Part shown: positions 37,851-49,124 of the stretch, one piece after another
Layout: every line of letters starts with the position of its first letter
How positions within the stretch are numbered: position 1 is the stretch's first letter
NCBI GenBank assembly: GCA_033977485.1
Contig: CM066994.1
Coordinates: 115,902,458 to 115,966,457, forward strand
Source: Hydrangea macrophylla
Lineage: Eukaryota > Streptophyta > Magnoliopsida > Cornales > Hydrangeaceae
Reading direction: 5' to 3'
DNA: 64,000 nucleotides
Program-made: the position numbers and the translations under genes
The notes under the pieces: generated by a model
Seen by the model: the letters and a program-made list of their open reading frames with translations, nothing else
Database searches by the model: none
What the model was told of the DNA's origin: nothing

Positions 37851-37872
37851 GGTATATATATATATATATAAA
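37851..37872 (-). promoter_or_regulatory. Possible TATA region of the ACS gene
   Basis: A (TA)n run lies 115-135 bp upstream of the start codon on the minus strand, followed by a CT-rich leader (37783-37808). It may simply be a microsatellite. Confidence 0.3.
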
Positions 37873-38089
37873 TAATTATAATATTATATAGAGAGTTGTT
37901 TGTACGCCATCCGACAAGAGACTGCGTGGACAGTGCTGATTTGTTGACCAAAATAAGTCTTCAGTTATTGGAGGCATTGAAGGAAGGTGATGAGTTATTG
38001 GTTTTTGTCGGACTGTTCCTTCAATTTCATCAATTATCATTTGGTTACTTCAGATGGTTCTAGTGAAATTTTATTTTTAAAATATCTTA

Positions 38090-38342
38090 CTCCTTCCGTT
38101 TCATTTTATGTGTTTATCTTTTCTTTTTGGGATGTCCCAAAATTGTTGTCCATTTTCCTAAATTAGTATATAAATTTTACTTAGTTTCCCCAACTACCCT
38201 TCCTTGCAATCAATACCAAAATAAAATAATAATAAAAAAGTGCAATGATTATGGGCAATTGTGGAAAGTAGGTGTAGATTCTTTTTGTCCCCTTAAATAG
38301 TTGGACTCCCTAAGATGGACACATAAAATGGGACGGAGGGAG
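38090..38342. mobile_element. Stowaway (Tc1/mariner) MITE, copy A
   Basis: Ends CTCCTTCCGTTTCATTTTAT and ATAAAATGGGACGGAGGGAG, flanked by TA on both sides, 253 bp. This is the classic plant Stowaway structure. It lies about 350 bp upstream of the ACS start codon. Confidence 0.8.
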
Positions 38343-38399
38343 TAACATACGATACCACGTAATGTGATAGCGTTCGATAGTACTATGTATTAATTGTTA

Positions 38400-38615
38400 T
38401 GCTATCTAAATTTAAATTTTAAGTGTGGATTTGCACAATTTTAGGATTCGAACTCACACGGATAACACTGAATACGAATCGCTCAGACAAATTCAGGTTC
38501 GTCCTATCATCTACTATGCTTAATTGCGCCCAAATGACTGTCCAAGGACTTGAATTAACGATCTCCTAATTGACACTAAGAGACCTTTACCAGCTGAGAA
38601 ACACTCTCGAGTTTA
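38400..38615 (-). mobile_element. tRNA-derived SINE-like sequence between the two MITEs
   Basis: On the minus strand TCTCAGCTGGTAAAGG (38584-38599) resembles an A box, and AATTCAAGTCC (38547-38557) resembles a B box with correct order and spacing. No TSD was found. Confidence 0.4.
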
Positions 38616-38636
38616 CCAGTTATATACTCCCTCCGT

Positions 38637-38868
38637 CCCATTTTATATGTCCATCTTGGGGAGTCCAACTAATTTAAGGGGACAAAAAGAATCTACACCT
38701 ACTTTTCACAATTGCCCATAATCATTGCACTTTTTTTTTTGGTATTGATTGTAAGGAATGGTAGTTAGGGAAACTAAGTAAAATTTATATACTAATTTAG
38801 GAAAGTGGACAACAATTTTGGGACATCCCAAAAAAGAAAGATGAACACATAAAATGGAACGGAGGGAG
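38637..38868. mobile_element. Stowaway MITE, copy B (opposite orientation to copy A)
   Basis: Ends CTCCCTCCGTCCCATTTTAT and TAAAATGGAACGGAGGGAG with TA flanks, 232 bp. Its interior is the reverse complement of copy A (for example AAAAAGAATCTACACCTAC here, GTAGGTGTAGATTCTTTTT there). Confidence 0.8.
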
Positions 38869-38937
38869 TATTTCCTGTCGTTATTAGCTAGCCAATTTTA
38901 TAACTACGTACTTATGATAGACTAAATATTATACTCC

Positions 38938-39178
38938 GTAAGTAATATGTAATTTGTTGATGAATATGACAAAGTGAATTTTAATTTGATATATAGATGA
39001 ATATATATATAGTAAGTGCCTATTTGCACGTCCCACGAAATGAATGAGGTCATTCACATTATAAGTAATATGTAATTTGTTGATGAACATGACAAAGTGA
39101 ATTTTAATTTGATATATAGATGAATATATATAGTAAGCGCCTATTTGCACGTCCCACGAAATGAATGAGGTCATTCAC
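38938..39178. repeat. Direct tandem duplication, two ~120-bp units
   Basis: The unit from ATAAGTAATATGTAATTTGT to AATGAATGAGGTCATTCAC occurs twice with only a few substitutions. CGTCCCACGAAATGAATGAG is unchanged between units. The near identity suggests a recent duplication. Confidence 0.85.
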
Positions 39179-39406
39179 AATTTACAATAACCATTTCAAT
39201 TTGAAAATCTGCATCTTGAATTAGGGGTCATTTGAAAAAGATGGTACTTATGTTAAAAGTAATGCTTAAAATTATAAAATTATATTTAACTTACAAGAAT
39301 TTAAGAATGACCGCGTACGTCAAGAAAACATGATGAACTTTTACACATTTTTTATAATAAAAAAATTCATGTCAATTAGTTTTAAAATTAAAATTATTTA
39401 CAAACT

Positions 39407-39766
39407 ATGAATGATATTCCATTCAAATTTATCTGGGGAAGAATGGGCTCTACTCAGCCGTGGTTAATGCGTTTGGAGGAGCATGGCATGGATATGGTTT
39501 TTGCATTGCTTTATTTCAATCCTTTAAATAGTTGGTCTTTTGTATTGGGATATGCAAGGGGTTTTATTACGATTTTTGTTCTCTTTGTTGGGGTGGTTTT
39601 TGTGGTTCCTTTGATGAAACTCTCAAATGGAGTGTGTTTCATAACGGAACCGGGTCAGCGGGTCTGTTGGTTTTGGGGTTTTAGACGTTGAAAATGTAAA
39701 TAGCGATGATTATCGCTTTATTAACTATATCAATGAAATCTGCTATTCAAAAAAAAAAAAAAAAAA
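39407..39766 (+). other. Possible poly(A)-tailed retroposon remnant
   Basis: A 94-codon frame of hydrophobic, low-similarity sequence is followed by an unrelated 3' stretch. That stretch ends CTGCTATTC and then about 18 A, like the tail of a LINE or retroposed transcript. No reverse transcriptase motif is present and no TSD was found. Confidence 0.25.
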
Positions 39767-40089
39767 GGGCACCCAGACTCCCTTTGGATTTTTCAGAATT
39801 AAAATTTTACCCTATGTAAAATTACATATTTGAAATTAGGTCCTCCCTAAAAAATATGTAGACACGTAGTCATAGAAGTCCTCCTTGAAAGTTTTAGAAA
39901 TGCCCTTTAATGTTTAGGTTTTACCAAATAGGCCCTGATTAAATTTCAAACCATCACATTTCAAATTTCAAAGTACACTTTTCTCTGATTATTATTATTA
40001 TTATTTTTACTTAGATCTCCTTTTAAGCTTTAACTTTCCCTAAAAACTCTCTCCCTCTATCCCCTGTATCACAATTCACAAGTCTCTCT

Positions 40090-40123
<34 letters not shown>

Positions 40124-40608
40124 AAACTATATCACATGTCACAAATCAAACGAAGCCCACATCACATTTTATACTTGATTATTTGATATTCAATTTGATT
40201 TGATACCTAATTATTAATCATGTTAAATATATATTTGTTACAGTTTGTAAGTTATTTTTCAACTGTTAGAACATTTTTCATGAGTGACATAAACTAATTA
40301 TATCCAAAATTGACTAAAAAAATTGCTCGGGAGCGCTGCCCTCGAACCCCCGTATAGCTTAGGCCCCCCGACCAAATTTTCTGACTCCACCCCTGCATGC
40401 AAACAGACACTTAGTATGTCCCATTACATCAGACACTGACGTTTTCGCTGAATAATATCTTCTAATCAAACAATTTTGAGAAGAAACCAAAAAAACCCAG
40501 AGAATGTGGCCAATGGCCCGCAGTCAGATAGTACGCTTTTTCTACCTTATATAGTAGCAAAATTCATTTTCTCGCTGTGATAAACCTCAAAAATATCTTA
40601 AAAAATTA
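39767..40608. other. AT-rich intergenic DNA, no gene recognised
   Basis: Contains a T-run near 40105 and a fragment with CCTCGAACCCCCGTATAGC and TGACTCCACCCCTGCATGC, a style seen at the edges of plant transposons. No ends could be defined. Confidence 0.4.
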
Positions 40609-40745
40609 GGGCTCGTATGGTAACGTTGTGGTTTTTGGTTTTCAGTATAGTTTTTATTTTTTTAATTAAAATAGAGATAGACATCAATGCAAAAAATGAA
40701 AACAAAAATTGAAAACCAAAAACCACAACGTTACCATGCAAGCCC
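40609..40745. mobile_element. Short MITE related to the 4094-4722 pair
   Basis: GGGCTCGTATGGTAACGTTG and CAACGTTACCATGCAAGCCC are inverted ends, and TTA flanks both sides (40606-40608, 40746-40748). At 137 bp it is a deleted relative of the pair near 4.1-4.7 kb. Confidence 0.7.
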
Positions 40746-40992
40746 TTAGTAACTCAATTTTTATTTTTATTTTATATTATCATATGGTGTCACACCCGTT
40801 CCAAAAATTTATAGTTTTATCATGCATAATTGTAGATTGAGAGGTTATCAATGTTAATTGATAATGGTGGATTGAGGTTGACGGTGAGTCAACGGTAAGG
40901 TGTCAGTGAGGACACGAGAATATGGAAGTTCATATTGCATAATCATGAGTAAATGACATTTATATGATTTAAATGTTATTTGACTTTATATG

Positions 40993-43900
40993 CACTACAA
41001 CAAAAAAACCCTTATTATGACTTTAAAAAAGAGTCATAAATGTATATTTATGACTCTTTTTTAAGCTTTTAAAATAAGTCATAACATTGCAGTCATAAAT
41101 AAGTTCGAGTTTGTTAAAAAAGTCATAAATAATTATTACTTTTACAACAGTTCTAAAAAAATAGTCATAAAAAATGAGTGATTTCAAATTGTTTATGACT
41201 ATTTTTTAATTGATACAGTCATAAATAATCTTCAAAAAAGTCATAAATAGTCTTTTAAAAAAGTCATAAATAATCTTTAAAAAAGTCATAAATAGTCTTT
41301 TTAAAAAGTCATAAATAATCTTTAAAAAAAGTCATAAATAGCCTTTTAAAAAAAGTCATAAATAATCTTCAAAAAAGTCATAAATAAACCTTTAAAAAGT
41401 CGTAAATAATCTTCAAATTAGTCATAAATAACCATTTAAAAAGTCATAAACAATTTTCAAAAAAGTCATAAATAACCTTTAAATAGTCATAAATAATATT
41501 TAAAATAGTCATAAATAACCTTCAAAAAGTCATAAATAATCTTTTTATAGTCATAAATAATCTTCAAAACAGTCATAAATAATATTTTAAAAGTCATAAA
41601 TAATGACACTATTTATGACTTTAGTAGAACTATTTCTAATTTATGATTGTTTTTTATGAAACAGTCATATATAATATAAAACACATTTAAAGAAAAAAAA
41701 TATTTTGTTGATAATCCAACAATCAAGATTACACAATTCAAATACATCATCAAAACATGCATGTTACAAATCAACTCAAGAACCATATTCAGATATTATC
41801 TTCCTTCCAACCAAAAATTTTCAATAATCAATCTAATAATTAGTTATGTACAAGAAAAATGTAACAGTAACCACTAAGTATGTATTAAACCAACAAACCA
41901 ATAATGTATATGTAACATTATTAAAAAATAAATAATAAATAAATAAATAAAAACAAGATTAGTGTCTATTTAAACTCTTCAATCTCCGCTAGTACATCAA
42001 CTTATTTGCAATATTTGTTCCATGTAGTCTAACTGTGTAACACTGAAACAAAAATAAAATCAATGTATTAGATTCTATATAACGAGTATATAATTTTCTT
42101 AAATTGTAAAAATATAGATTACCTGGAAAAAGGAAAAAATGTTGAAATCTTCAATACTTAAATGTATTCTTGAATGACCTAAATGAACTCAAGTTGAAGT
42201 ACATTTAGCTCGTGGCTTTCATATTTCACTTTTTAAGACAACTCTTTCATCTGAAAAAGATCAGGAAAGAATGAGATGTTAAGGATGTATTCCCTCCCCA
42301 CAACAACACCACCACCACCTCCAACACATATGAAAAAAATAATTCCACAATTTATGAATCAAAGTAAAACAAGAAGAAGAGAAAATTTAGCGACACATTT
42401 ACAAAGAATACTATGATAATACCTTTATCTTGATAGATTTGGATGGATTCTCCATTATCACTTTCATGAAAAGTAACATATAGTATCCACATTCATAATT
42501 TCCTGGTTGCTTTGGTCCCTATGAATAAATGTATAACAAATATTAGACAAACAATAAATTACTGCAATCACAAGTCGTGGTAAAACTAACTTATCTTGGA
42601 ATGAATGTTGACCTAGAATTTCTAAAAGTTTCGACAGAGTCTCCTCTATAAATAGAACCTCCCAAAAATTTCAAACAATGAAAACATACCCAGCAACAAT
42701 TGAATAACCGCAACATACATTATATCAATACATTAACCATAACATACTAAGTATAATTTAAACAGCTACCATTATATCTACCATGTTTTTATTCAGATTT
42801 AATTACCTTTACGAATTGCCAAATTGGTTTTGGCCTTCTTTTCCCTTTGAAATTTAAAGCCTTGAGTTCACTTCAAGACAATATTAAAAGTTAAAATTAG
42901 ATAATAAAACGTCACTTCAAGAAAATATTCTCACACACAACGATTACAACACGAAAAATTATTAGAAAATTCGATGACTAAGCGTCCACAACTTTCTACG
43001 ATGCAACCACAATAAGAGGTAATTAATTATAATTCAACTTCTAAACGCAAGAATAAAACACCACAAAGTATTTTATTTTATTACACCTTATGTTCACCAC
43101 CTCGGCCACCCATCCATGGTCCAGCCTACACATATATCCCATGTGTCTCCTAACGTAATACTAACTCCCACTCTGGTCCCAACTCCCATGGGGTATCACT
43201 GGGATTTGAGTATACACCGAAAGGCTAGTCCTTACGTTCTTTACGTCAATAAAACAATGTCTAGATACACATGAAATAGACCAACAAGCCGGGCATAAGG
43301 CTTAAAATAATGAAGAGACGGGTCATCCACGTAGTCGCCGTCTAATCACACAAGGACGGGTCATCCACGAAGTCGCCGCCTAAAATCATAAGGAGCAGTG
43401 GTGAACTCTAAGGATTTTCTATCGTTCATACATCCACGTTTTTCACAAAACTCTACTTCATAAGAGATTCATATATCTCAACTCAAATTTCCGTTAAAAT
43501 TATATTAACAGCTACATGTTCACACAGATTCATAACCCACACAAAATCACACAGTCATAATTTCACAAAACTCAACTATACATGAGAACTCATATCTATC
43601 TATGTACAAATAAATTAATTTATATTAACGAACACGAAATCACACAAAAATATGATATAGCAAATAGGCGCGCTTATTTTAACATTCATAAAACTGCTAC
43701 TGTAATATGCATTTTCTGCCCAAACGGTGCATAATTGGAAAAAATACCATTAGACGAAAGTTGTCCAGAATTGCGATTCCTACAGGCTACCGCGGACAGA
43801 ATCACAAAAACTGTAACGTATGATTTATTAGGAATTTTCTACTAAAATCTGATACGTGAAAATCCCAAATCCGAAAATTGAATAATTGCTCAAATGTATA

Positions 43901-45688
43901 TCCAAGGCTCATCTATAAATCTCAAATCATAACTTCAATCATTGTAAATAAAAACCTAAATCTCATAACCTATAACCATACTAATTTAATAATCTATCCA
44001 TTTAAATTTCAATCAAACGAGATTGAAAGAAAATAACAAGTTAACTCACCGATTTAGGACTTCAATGTTGATGAAGATTCGCAAAACAATATTTGGGGTT
44101 CCTCTTTTCTTCTCTTATTATCTTCTTCTTCTTCTTCTTCTCTCTCTCTCTCTCTCTCTCTCTTGACTGCTCTATTTTTCTCATGTCTCTCTTTTCTTTT
44201 CTTTTTGTTATCAAAACCCTAGGAGGTATATTATGTATGTATATATGATACACCTACATATATTATAACACAAACACACAAAAGGCTAAAAATCCCGTTT
44301 TTTATCTAGGGGCCTCACAAAAAGGCTTTATATGGGCCCGAAATACATTCTAAAGTTCTAAAATGAGTGACCCAATGGGTGTACATAACCCGGGTACTTA
44401 ATTTAAATGTTAAAAACACAAATTAACACATTCACGGGCCTATAATCACTACAAAAAAATAAACACATCAATTTTTCAATGACTTGTTCAACTTAAATTT
44501 TTACAACTTAACTTCACCACTTAGCTCTATAAAATTTCACACAATAATTAATGAATAAAATAAATACACACATATAAATAAATAACCATGGTTGTATACA
44601 CAAAAATTTAGGTTGTCTCATTATTTTGTTTTTTTAAATGAATATTTATATAAAGAAAATACGGGGTGTTACATGTATACCAAGTGAAATTTCATTTAAA
44701 ATTTTTATACAGCGCACATTTCCCTAATCAAGAGTCTTAACTTTAAAAATCTTAACATATTGTCTTTTTCACTATTTTTCCCAAAAAACAGTACTTTGAT
44801 TCTAGAATTCAAAGAAAAAGAGTCATAAAAATAAAGAATATTTATGACTACCCAAAAATGAAGTCATAAAAGTCTTGTTATTTATGACACTTTTCTAAAT
44901 ACTTATTATATATGACACTTTTCACAAACATGTTATAAAAAATCTTATTTTTTATGATAATTTTCAAAAAATTGTCATAAAAAATCTAATATGATTCTTA
45001 ATAAAATCTAAATTTGTGACACTAAAAGTAACTATCAAGTGTTAATAGTCCAATTTCAAAAAGTAATTTCTTAAAAACTAATCTCTTAAAGGTCGATTTA
45101 AGTGAAATTTCACTTAATATTCATGTAAAGATTTAGTGAAATTTCACATAAAATTCGTGTATGCCAAGTAAAATTTCACAAAATATTTTTGTACAGAGGA
45201 CCTTTCCCTAATCAAGAATCTTAACTTTAAAAATCTTAGCATATTGTCTTTTTTTCACTATTTTTCCCAAAACAGTACTTACGTTTGATTCTAGAATTCA
45301 AAGAAAAAGAGTCATAAAATTAAAGAATATTTATGACTACCAAAAAATGAAGTCATAAAAGTCTTATTATTTATAACCATTTTCAAAAAACTGTCATAAA
45401 ACCTCTTATTATTTATGACCATCTTATTATTTATGACCATTTTCAAAAAAACTGTCATAAAAAATCTTATTATTTATGACCATTTTAAAAAAACTGTCAT
45501 AAACAATCTTATTATTTATTACTAATAAAAAAAATGGTCGTAAATAAAACACCACTTACCAATCTTATGACTATATTTGCAAAAAGAGTCATATATGTTA
45601 GAAAAAAGTATTTGTTATGACTCTTTTTTTAAAATAGTCATTAGCCCAAAATAAAAAAAAGTCATAAAAAGGGTTTTTTCTTGTAGTG
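40993..45688. mobile_element. CACTA (En/Spm) DNA transposon, non-autonomous
   Basis: Termini CACTACAACAAAAAAACCC and GGGTTTTTTCTTGTAGTG are inverted repeats with the diagnostic CACTA start, and ATG flanks both sides (3-bp TSD). Subterminal regions (41010-41690 and 44815-45680) hold dozens of short ATTTATGAC/GTCATAAAT repeats, which in this superfamily are transposase-binding arrays. The 4.7-kb body shows no transposase. Instead it holds a nested minus-strand LTR-like segment and a duplicated subterminal block (44674-44870 resembles 45155-45350). Confidence 0.85.
43084..44673 (-). mobile_element. LTR-like segment nested in the CACTA element
   Basis: On the minus strand TGTAACACCCCGTATTTTC at 44673 is a typical plant LTR start. 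Downstream follow a TATA-like ATATATACATACATAATA region (44225-44250), a purine-rich GA/GAA leader, and a GGTGAGTT donor-like site (near 44046). The left edge is only approximate and no TSD was confirmed, although TGTAT follows the 44673 end. It resembles the 60644 and 62846 units in layout. Confidence 0.45.
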
Positions 45689-47097
45689 ATGGTATTTCTG
45701 TGAATAGTAATTTTACCTGTATAGTATAATTCTGATAATCTTTGATATTGATTATATCATTTTGAGAACTTTGGTGAGAACGTGAGAGAGACGTTAATTA
45801 AAAAGGTAGGTTGTGTAGAGATTCCACAGAATATAGTTTTCGGACGTTATTTTGGACCCAAACGAAACTTAGTCGGAAATTTTTGAAAATTTTAGTTTTT
45901 ACTCGTAAAGGCATAAAATGGATGTGCGCGAAGTTTCGAGAACTAATTAGAAGTTTGAGGAACTCGTGGGGAGGTAAGCGTAATTTCAAGAACTTTTGCC
46001 TATAAATAGATGAGGATGAGATTCATTCTCATCCAAACTTTCCATAAATATCTAGAGAGAGGAGAGAGAAAGGAGATTTTGTTACCACGGGCTTTGCGAC
46101 GCCGATCGACGACCGTTCGTCCGTCAGATTTTCTCCAGATTTCAGATTTGAACTCGTGGAGGTAAGATCTACGTTTTGATACCACTTAGGTCATGTTTGG
46201 CCAAGTTTTGTAAAAATCTTAATTTTGAACTTTTGGGAAAAACAGGTATAAACTTGTAGGAATTTCCTCAAATTCGAAATCCGACGTTTATTTAGCCCCC
46301 TAGACGATCCTTCAAAGTTTGAAGAGATTCGCACGAGGTATGAAGTTCTAACTTGTGAAATATAGGGAAATACATGTTTTATATTTCGACGACGAAATTG
46401 TGATCTGGGCGAAATCCATGTGTTAATTGTAGGCCCGTTAATTATGCACGCGCTAAATTGTGAAAAACATGTCTAAATTTATGCGAGCACGTTAAGTTGT
46501 CTATGTGGGTCAAAGGAGAGCCTTATACAAATTCATGCCGGAGTAAGCTTCTCGATGTTTGAGAATTTAGTAGCGACGGCTACTGTGCATGGTTGATAGA
46601 CTTGGACTTGCCATGGCACTTGTGGATACAATGGTTGATAGACTTGGACTTGCCATTGGTATCGCGGTTTAAGGCTTGGACTTGCCGCTACCGGATGAAT
46701 GCGTATTTTTCTTCCTAGAGACTATTGTATGATTTATGAGATTAAAGCATGTTTCATCATATATTGTACATGTTAGACTTGTACGCTCAGCATATAGCTG
46801 AGCAGTGGAGATGTACCCCATTGCAGGTAAGAAGAAGGAGAAAAAGAAGCGCGATGAGTGAGGCCGATGAACGCCGGGGATAACACTTGTATATGTTTTT
46901 GTTTTAAATCCTAAACTTGTGTAAGGATTGGTAATATGTTGTAATGGAACCATAGATTAGTCCTGCAGTACTGTAATCGTGTAATTGAATGTCTGTAGTT
47001 ATGTTTTAATACGTTAAAAATCAGTTGTGGTTGTGATTGTTATTGGTATTGAGTAGTAGGACTTGTAAATTTCAGCACAGGGCTGCCAGCAGAGAAG

Positions 47098-47369
47098 CAG
47101 TCGACTGGACCCCCTGATCAGTCGACTGGATCTCGTGTATGTGAGATACTGTAAGTAAATATCAGAGAAGCAGTCGACTGGACCCCTTGGGCAGTCGACT
47201 GAACACTGTTGACTTTAGCTACTGCCTCCTTCGATTGAAAAGCAGTCGACTGGATTCCCAGAGCAGTCGACTGGACCTCTTTTGCAGTATGATGTATTTT
47301 TGGTTCTGCTTAGCACAGTCGACGGAGCAGTCGACTGGACCCTGGTGCAGTCGACGGGGCAGTCGACTG
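47098..47369. repeat. Palindrome array CAGTCGACTG in the solo LTR
   Basis: Palindromes start at 47098/47119, 47171/47192, 47243/47264, 47316/47328 and 47348/47360. The first three pairs are 21 bp apart inside the pair and 72-73 bp from pair to pair. The last two pairs are compressed to 12 bp and their first member is CAGTCGACGG. Confidence 0.9.
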
Positions 47370-48230
47370 AGCCTCTGTTTTTCAAAACTACTATCTTTGA
47401 ATGTGTTTTCAATGACCAAAACTTTTTATAACTCTGATTTCAATGTATTTTACAACACAGAGGGGAACGTTTCCTAAGTTTTAATATACCTAGAGTTGTT
47501 TTATAGTAGTTCTTTCCGCTGCGAATTATTAGATGATGTTTGGATGAGCCTTGGTGGCGTGCCACGTGTCCTATTTCCACATGTAGTGGGATGGGTCGTG
47601 ACATATGGCAAATTATTTATTCTACTTTTTCAAGCGTTTGAATAATTCACCATTTTTCATTTTTAATTTCTTTGACATACATAAGTTTTGTAACTAAAAT
47701 TTACCAAACTTAATGTAAGTTATGTTAAGAATTATTTCAGTACCCATTATAAAATAATGCCTGAACGTGCTAGTGTTGATCTGTTTAGTAAGCTTAGTGT
47801 CGCACCCGCCCCAAAGTAGGGGGTGGTCCCTTCGAGGATCGCAACCATTTTATCGTCGGAATGCGTGAGAAGATGTGTGAAAGTGGGAGTAGGGCCAGTA
47901 TGAGTTTTAGAGTCGACACCTAACATGTTTTGGGAGTTAGGACCCTTGCTAAGATAATCGATGCAATCATCTTTGACTTTTAAAAATATTTTGAAAAAGT
48001 AAGGCCTTTTTAAAAGTGTAACTCTTGAATAGTCATGCGAAACCAGAGTTCTTGAGATGGGTTCGGGGACTCGATTATGTCGAGGAAAGGTGTTAGGCAC
48101 CCTCGAGCATCCGTGACACACGGTTGCCAGTTTAGTGGTTTTCATAGTAACGGGGCATAAGTAAGAAATAGTATAATATAGATACAAGAAATTAAATTCG
48201 AGCACCCGTGACACGCAGTTGCTGATATAT

Positions 48231-48515
48231 GTATCTCGACTCGAGATAAGTAAAAGATATTTAGAATGAGAAAAAAGTATATGAAATGGACTCGAGCATC
48301 CATAACACGCGGTTGCCGATGTACGTATCTCGACTTAAGATAAGTTAAGAGAATGAATGGTTATGGTCATATCCCTAATAAGGATCGCATCCGTATCTCG
48401 GCACGAGATATGCGAAAGAGAATAGTTTGCATACGTGTCTCGACACGAGATAGTTTGAAAGATAATATTTATGGCCGCACCCAAGTAAGAGTTTCATACG
48501 TATCTCGACATGAAA
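48231..48515. repeat. Array of TCTCGA-type palindromes in the Tat-like LTR
   Basis: GTATCTCGACTCGAGATAAG (48231), GTATCTCGACTTAAGATAAG (48324), GTATCTCGGCACGAGATA (48393), GTGTCTCGACACGAGATA (48435) and GTATCTCGACATGA (48500) recur, each an imperfect palindrome. Between some of them is a CACGCGGTTGCCGATGTAC-like block. Confidence 0.75.
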
Positions 48516-48759
48516 ATCAGGCCATGCGTTGTTCTGTGGTTTGTGTGAATATTTTGCTCGATCTAGACCATGAGTGTGTAAAATGGTGTTTTGAGTAAAG
48601 TTGGTATAGCTAGGAACTTTAACTTGTACGGTGTAATCCTAGACTTTAACCTTGAGAAAGTTGTGAGTTGTGAAAAAGTGTTTTGAGTAAAAGTCGGAGT
48701 AGATCGATCATGCGATGAGTTTCTTGTATTTTTTTATGGTTTTTTGTCTTTTTGTTATA

Positions 48760-49075
48760 CGAGCCAGAAGTAAGAGTCGGTGACCAATGGTTTAGAAAAG
48801 CGTGCTGGAAGTAAGGGTCGGTGCCCAGTGAGTTTGGATAACGTGTACCGGAAGTATGGGTTGGTGCCCAGTGATTGAAAAAGTTTGCCAGAAGTACGGG
48901 TCGATGCCCCAAGTAATTTAAAAGTATGCCGGAAGTTAGGGTCGGTGCCCAAGTAATGAAAAAGTTTATCAGAAGTACGGGTTGGTGCCCAGTGTTTTTG
49001 AAAAGTGCCGGAAGTAAGGGTCGGCACCCAAAAAGTGCTGGAAGTAAGGGTCAGTGCCCAATTTTATCCTATTAC
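48760..49075. repeat. Degenerate tandem repeat (~45-50 bp units)
   Basis: Seven or more units are built on GCCGGAAGTAAGGGTCGGTGCCCA with variable A-rich spacers. It is an internal minisatellite of the Tat-like LTR. Confidence 0.75.
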
Positions 49076-49124
49076 GAGGAAAAAATGGTCATTTTGGTAT
49101 GGAGCAAGACGATGAGTTGGTTGC

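Larger units (their letters stand above)
40798..47603 (+). mobile_element. Solo LTR of the CAGTCGACTG family, split by a CACTA element
   Basis: Starts TGTCACACCCGTTCCAAAAA and ends GGGATGGGTCGTGACA, with TATGG immediately on both sides (40793-40797, 47604-47608). Excluding the nested element, about 2.1 kb aligns along its length with the LTRs of the complete element at 49125-58416. No internal domain is present. A perfect TSD around one LTR shows a solo LTR formed by LTR-LTR recombination. A TATA-like CCTATAAATAG lies near 46001. Confidence 0.85.
47798..49124 (+). mobile_element. Tat/Ogre-like LTR, left part
   Basis: Begins TGTCGCACCCGCCCCAAAGT and contains the sequence blocks GAGTCGACACCTAACATG, GTTAGGACCCTTGCTAAG and GGTGTTAGGCACCCTCGAGC. 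I recognise these as conserved at the start of Tat/Ogre-clade LTRs. It then passes into the tandem arrays that continue after 58416, so the Ty3 element at 49125 sits inside it. The right edge of the LTR was not found; sequence up to 60643 may belong to it. Confidence 0.6.

Noticed and set aside
39407..39691. Possible membrane protein of 94 aa
   Set aside because: Hydrophobic by composition only, no family recognised, and followed by an A-tail that fits a retroposed remnant.
47747..48214. 155-codon minus-strand frame
   Set aside because: Runs across the start of the Tat-like LTR in antisense; no recognisable domain.
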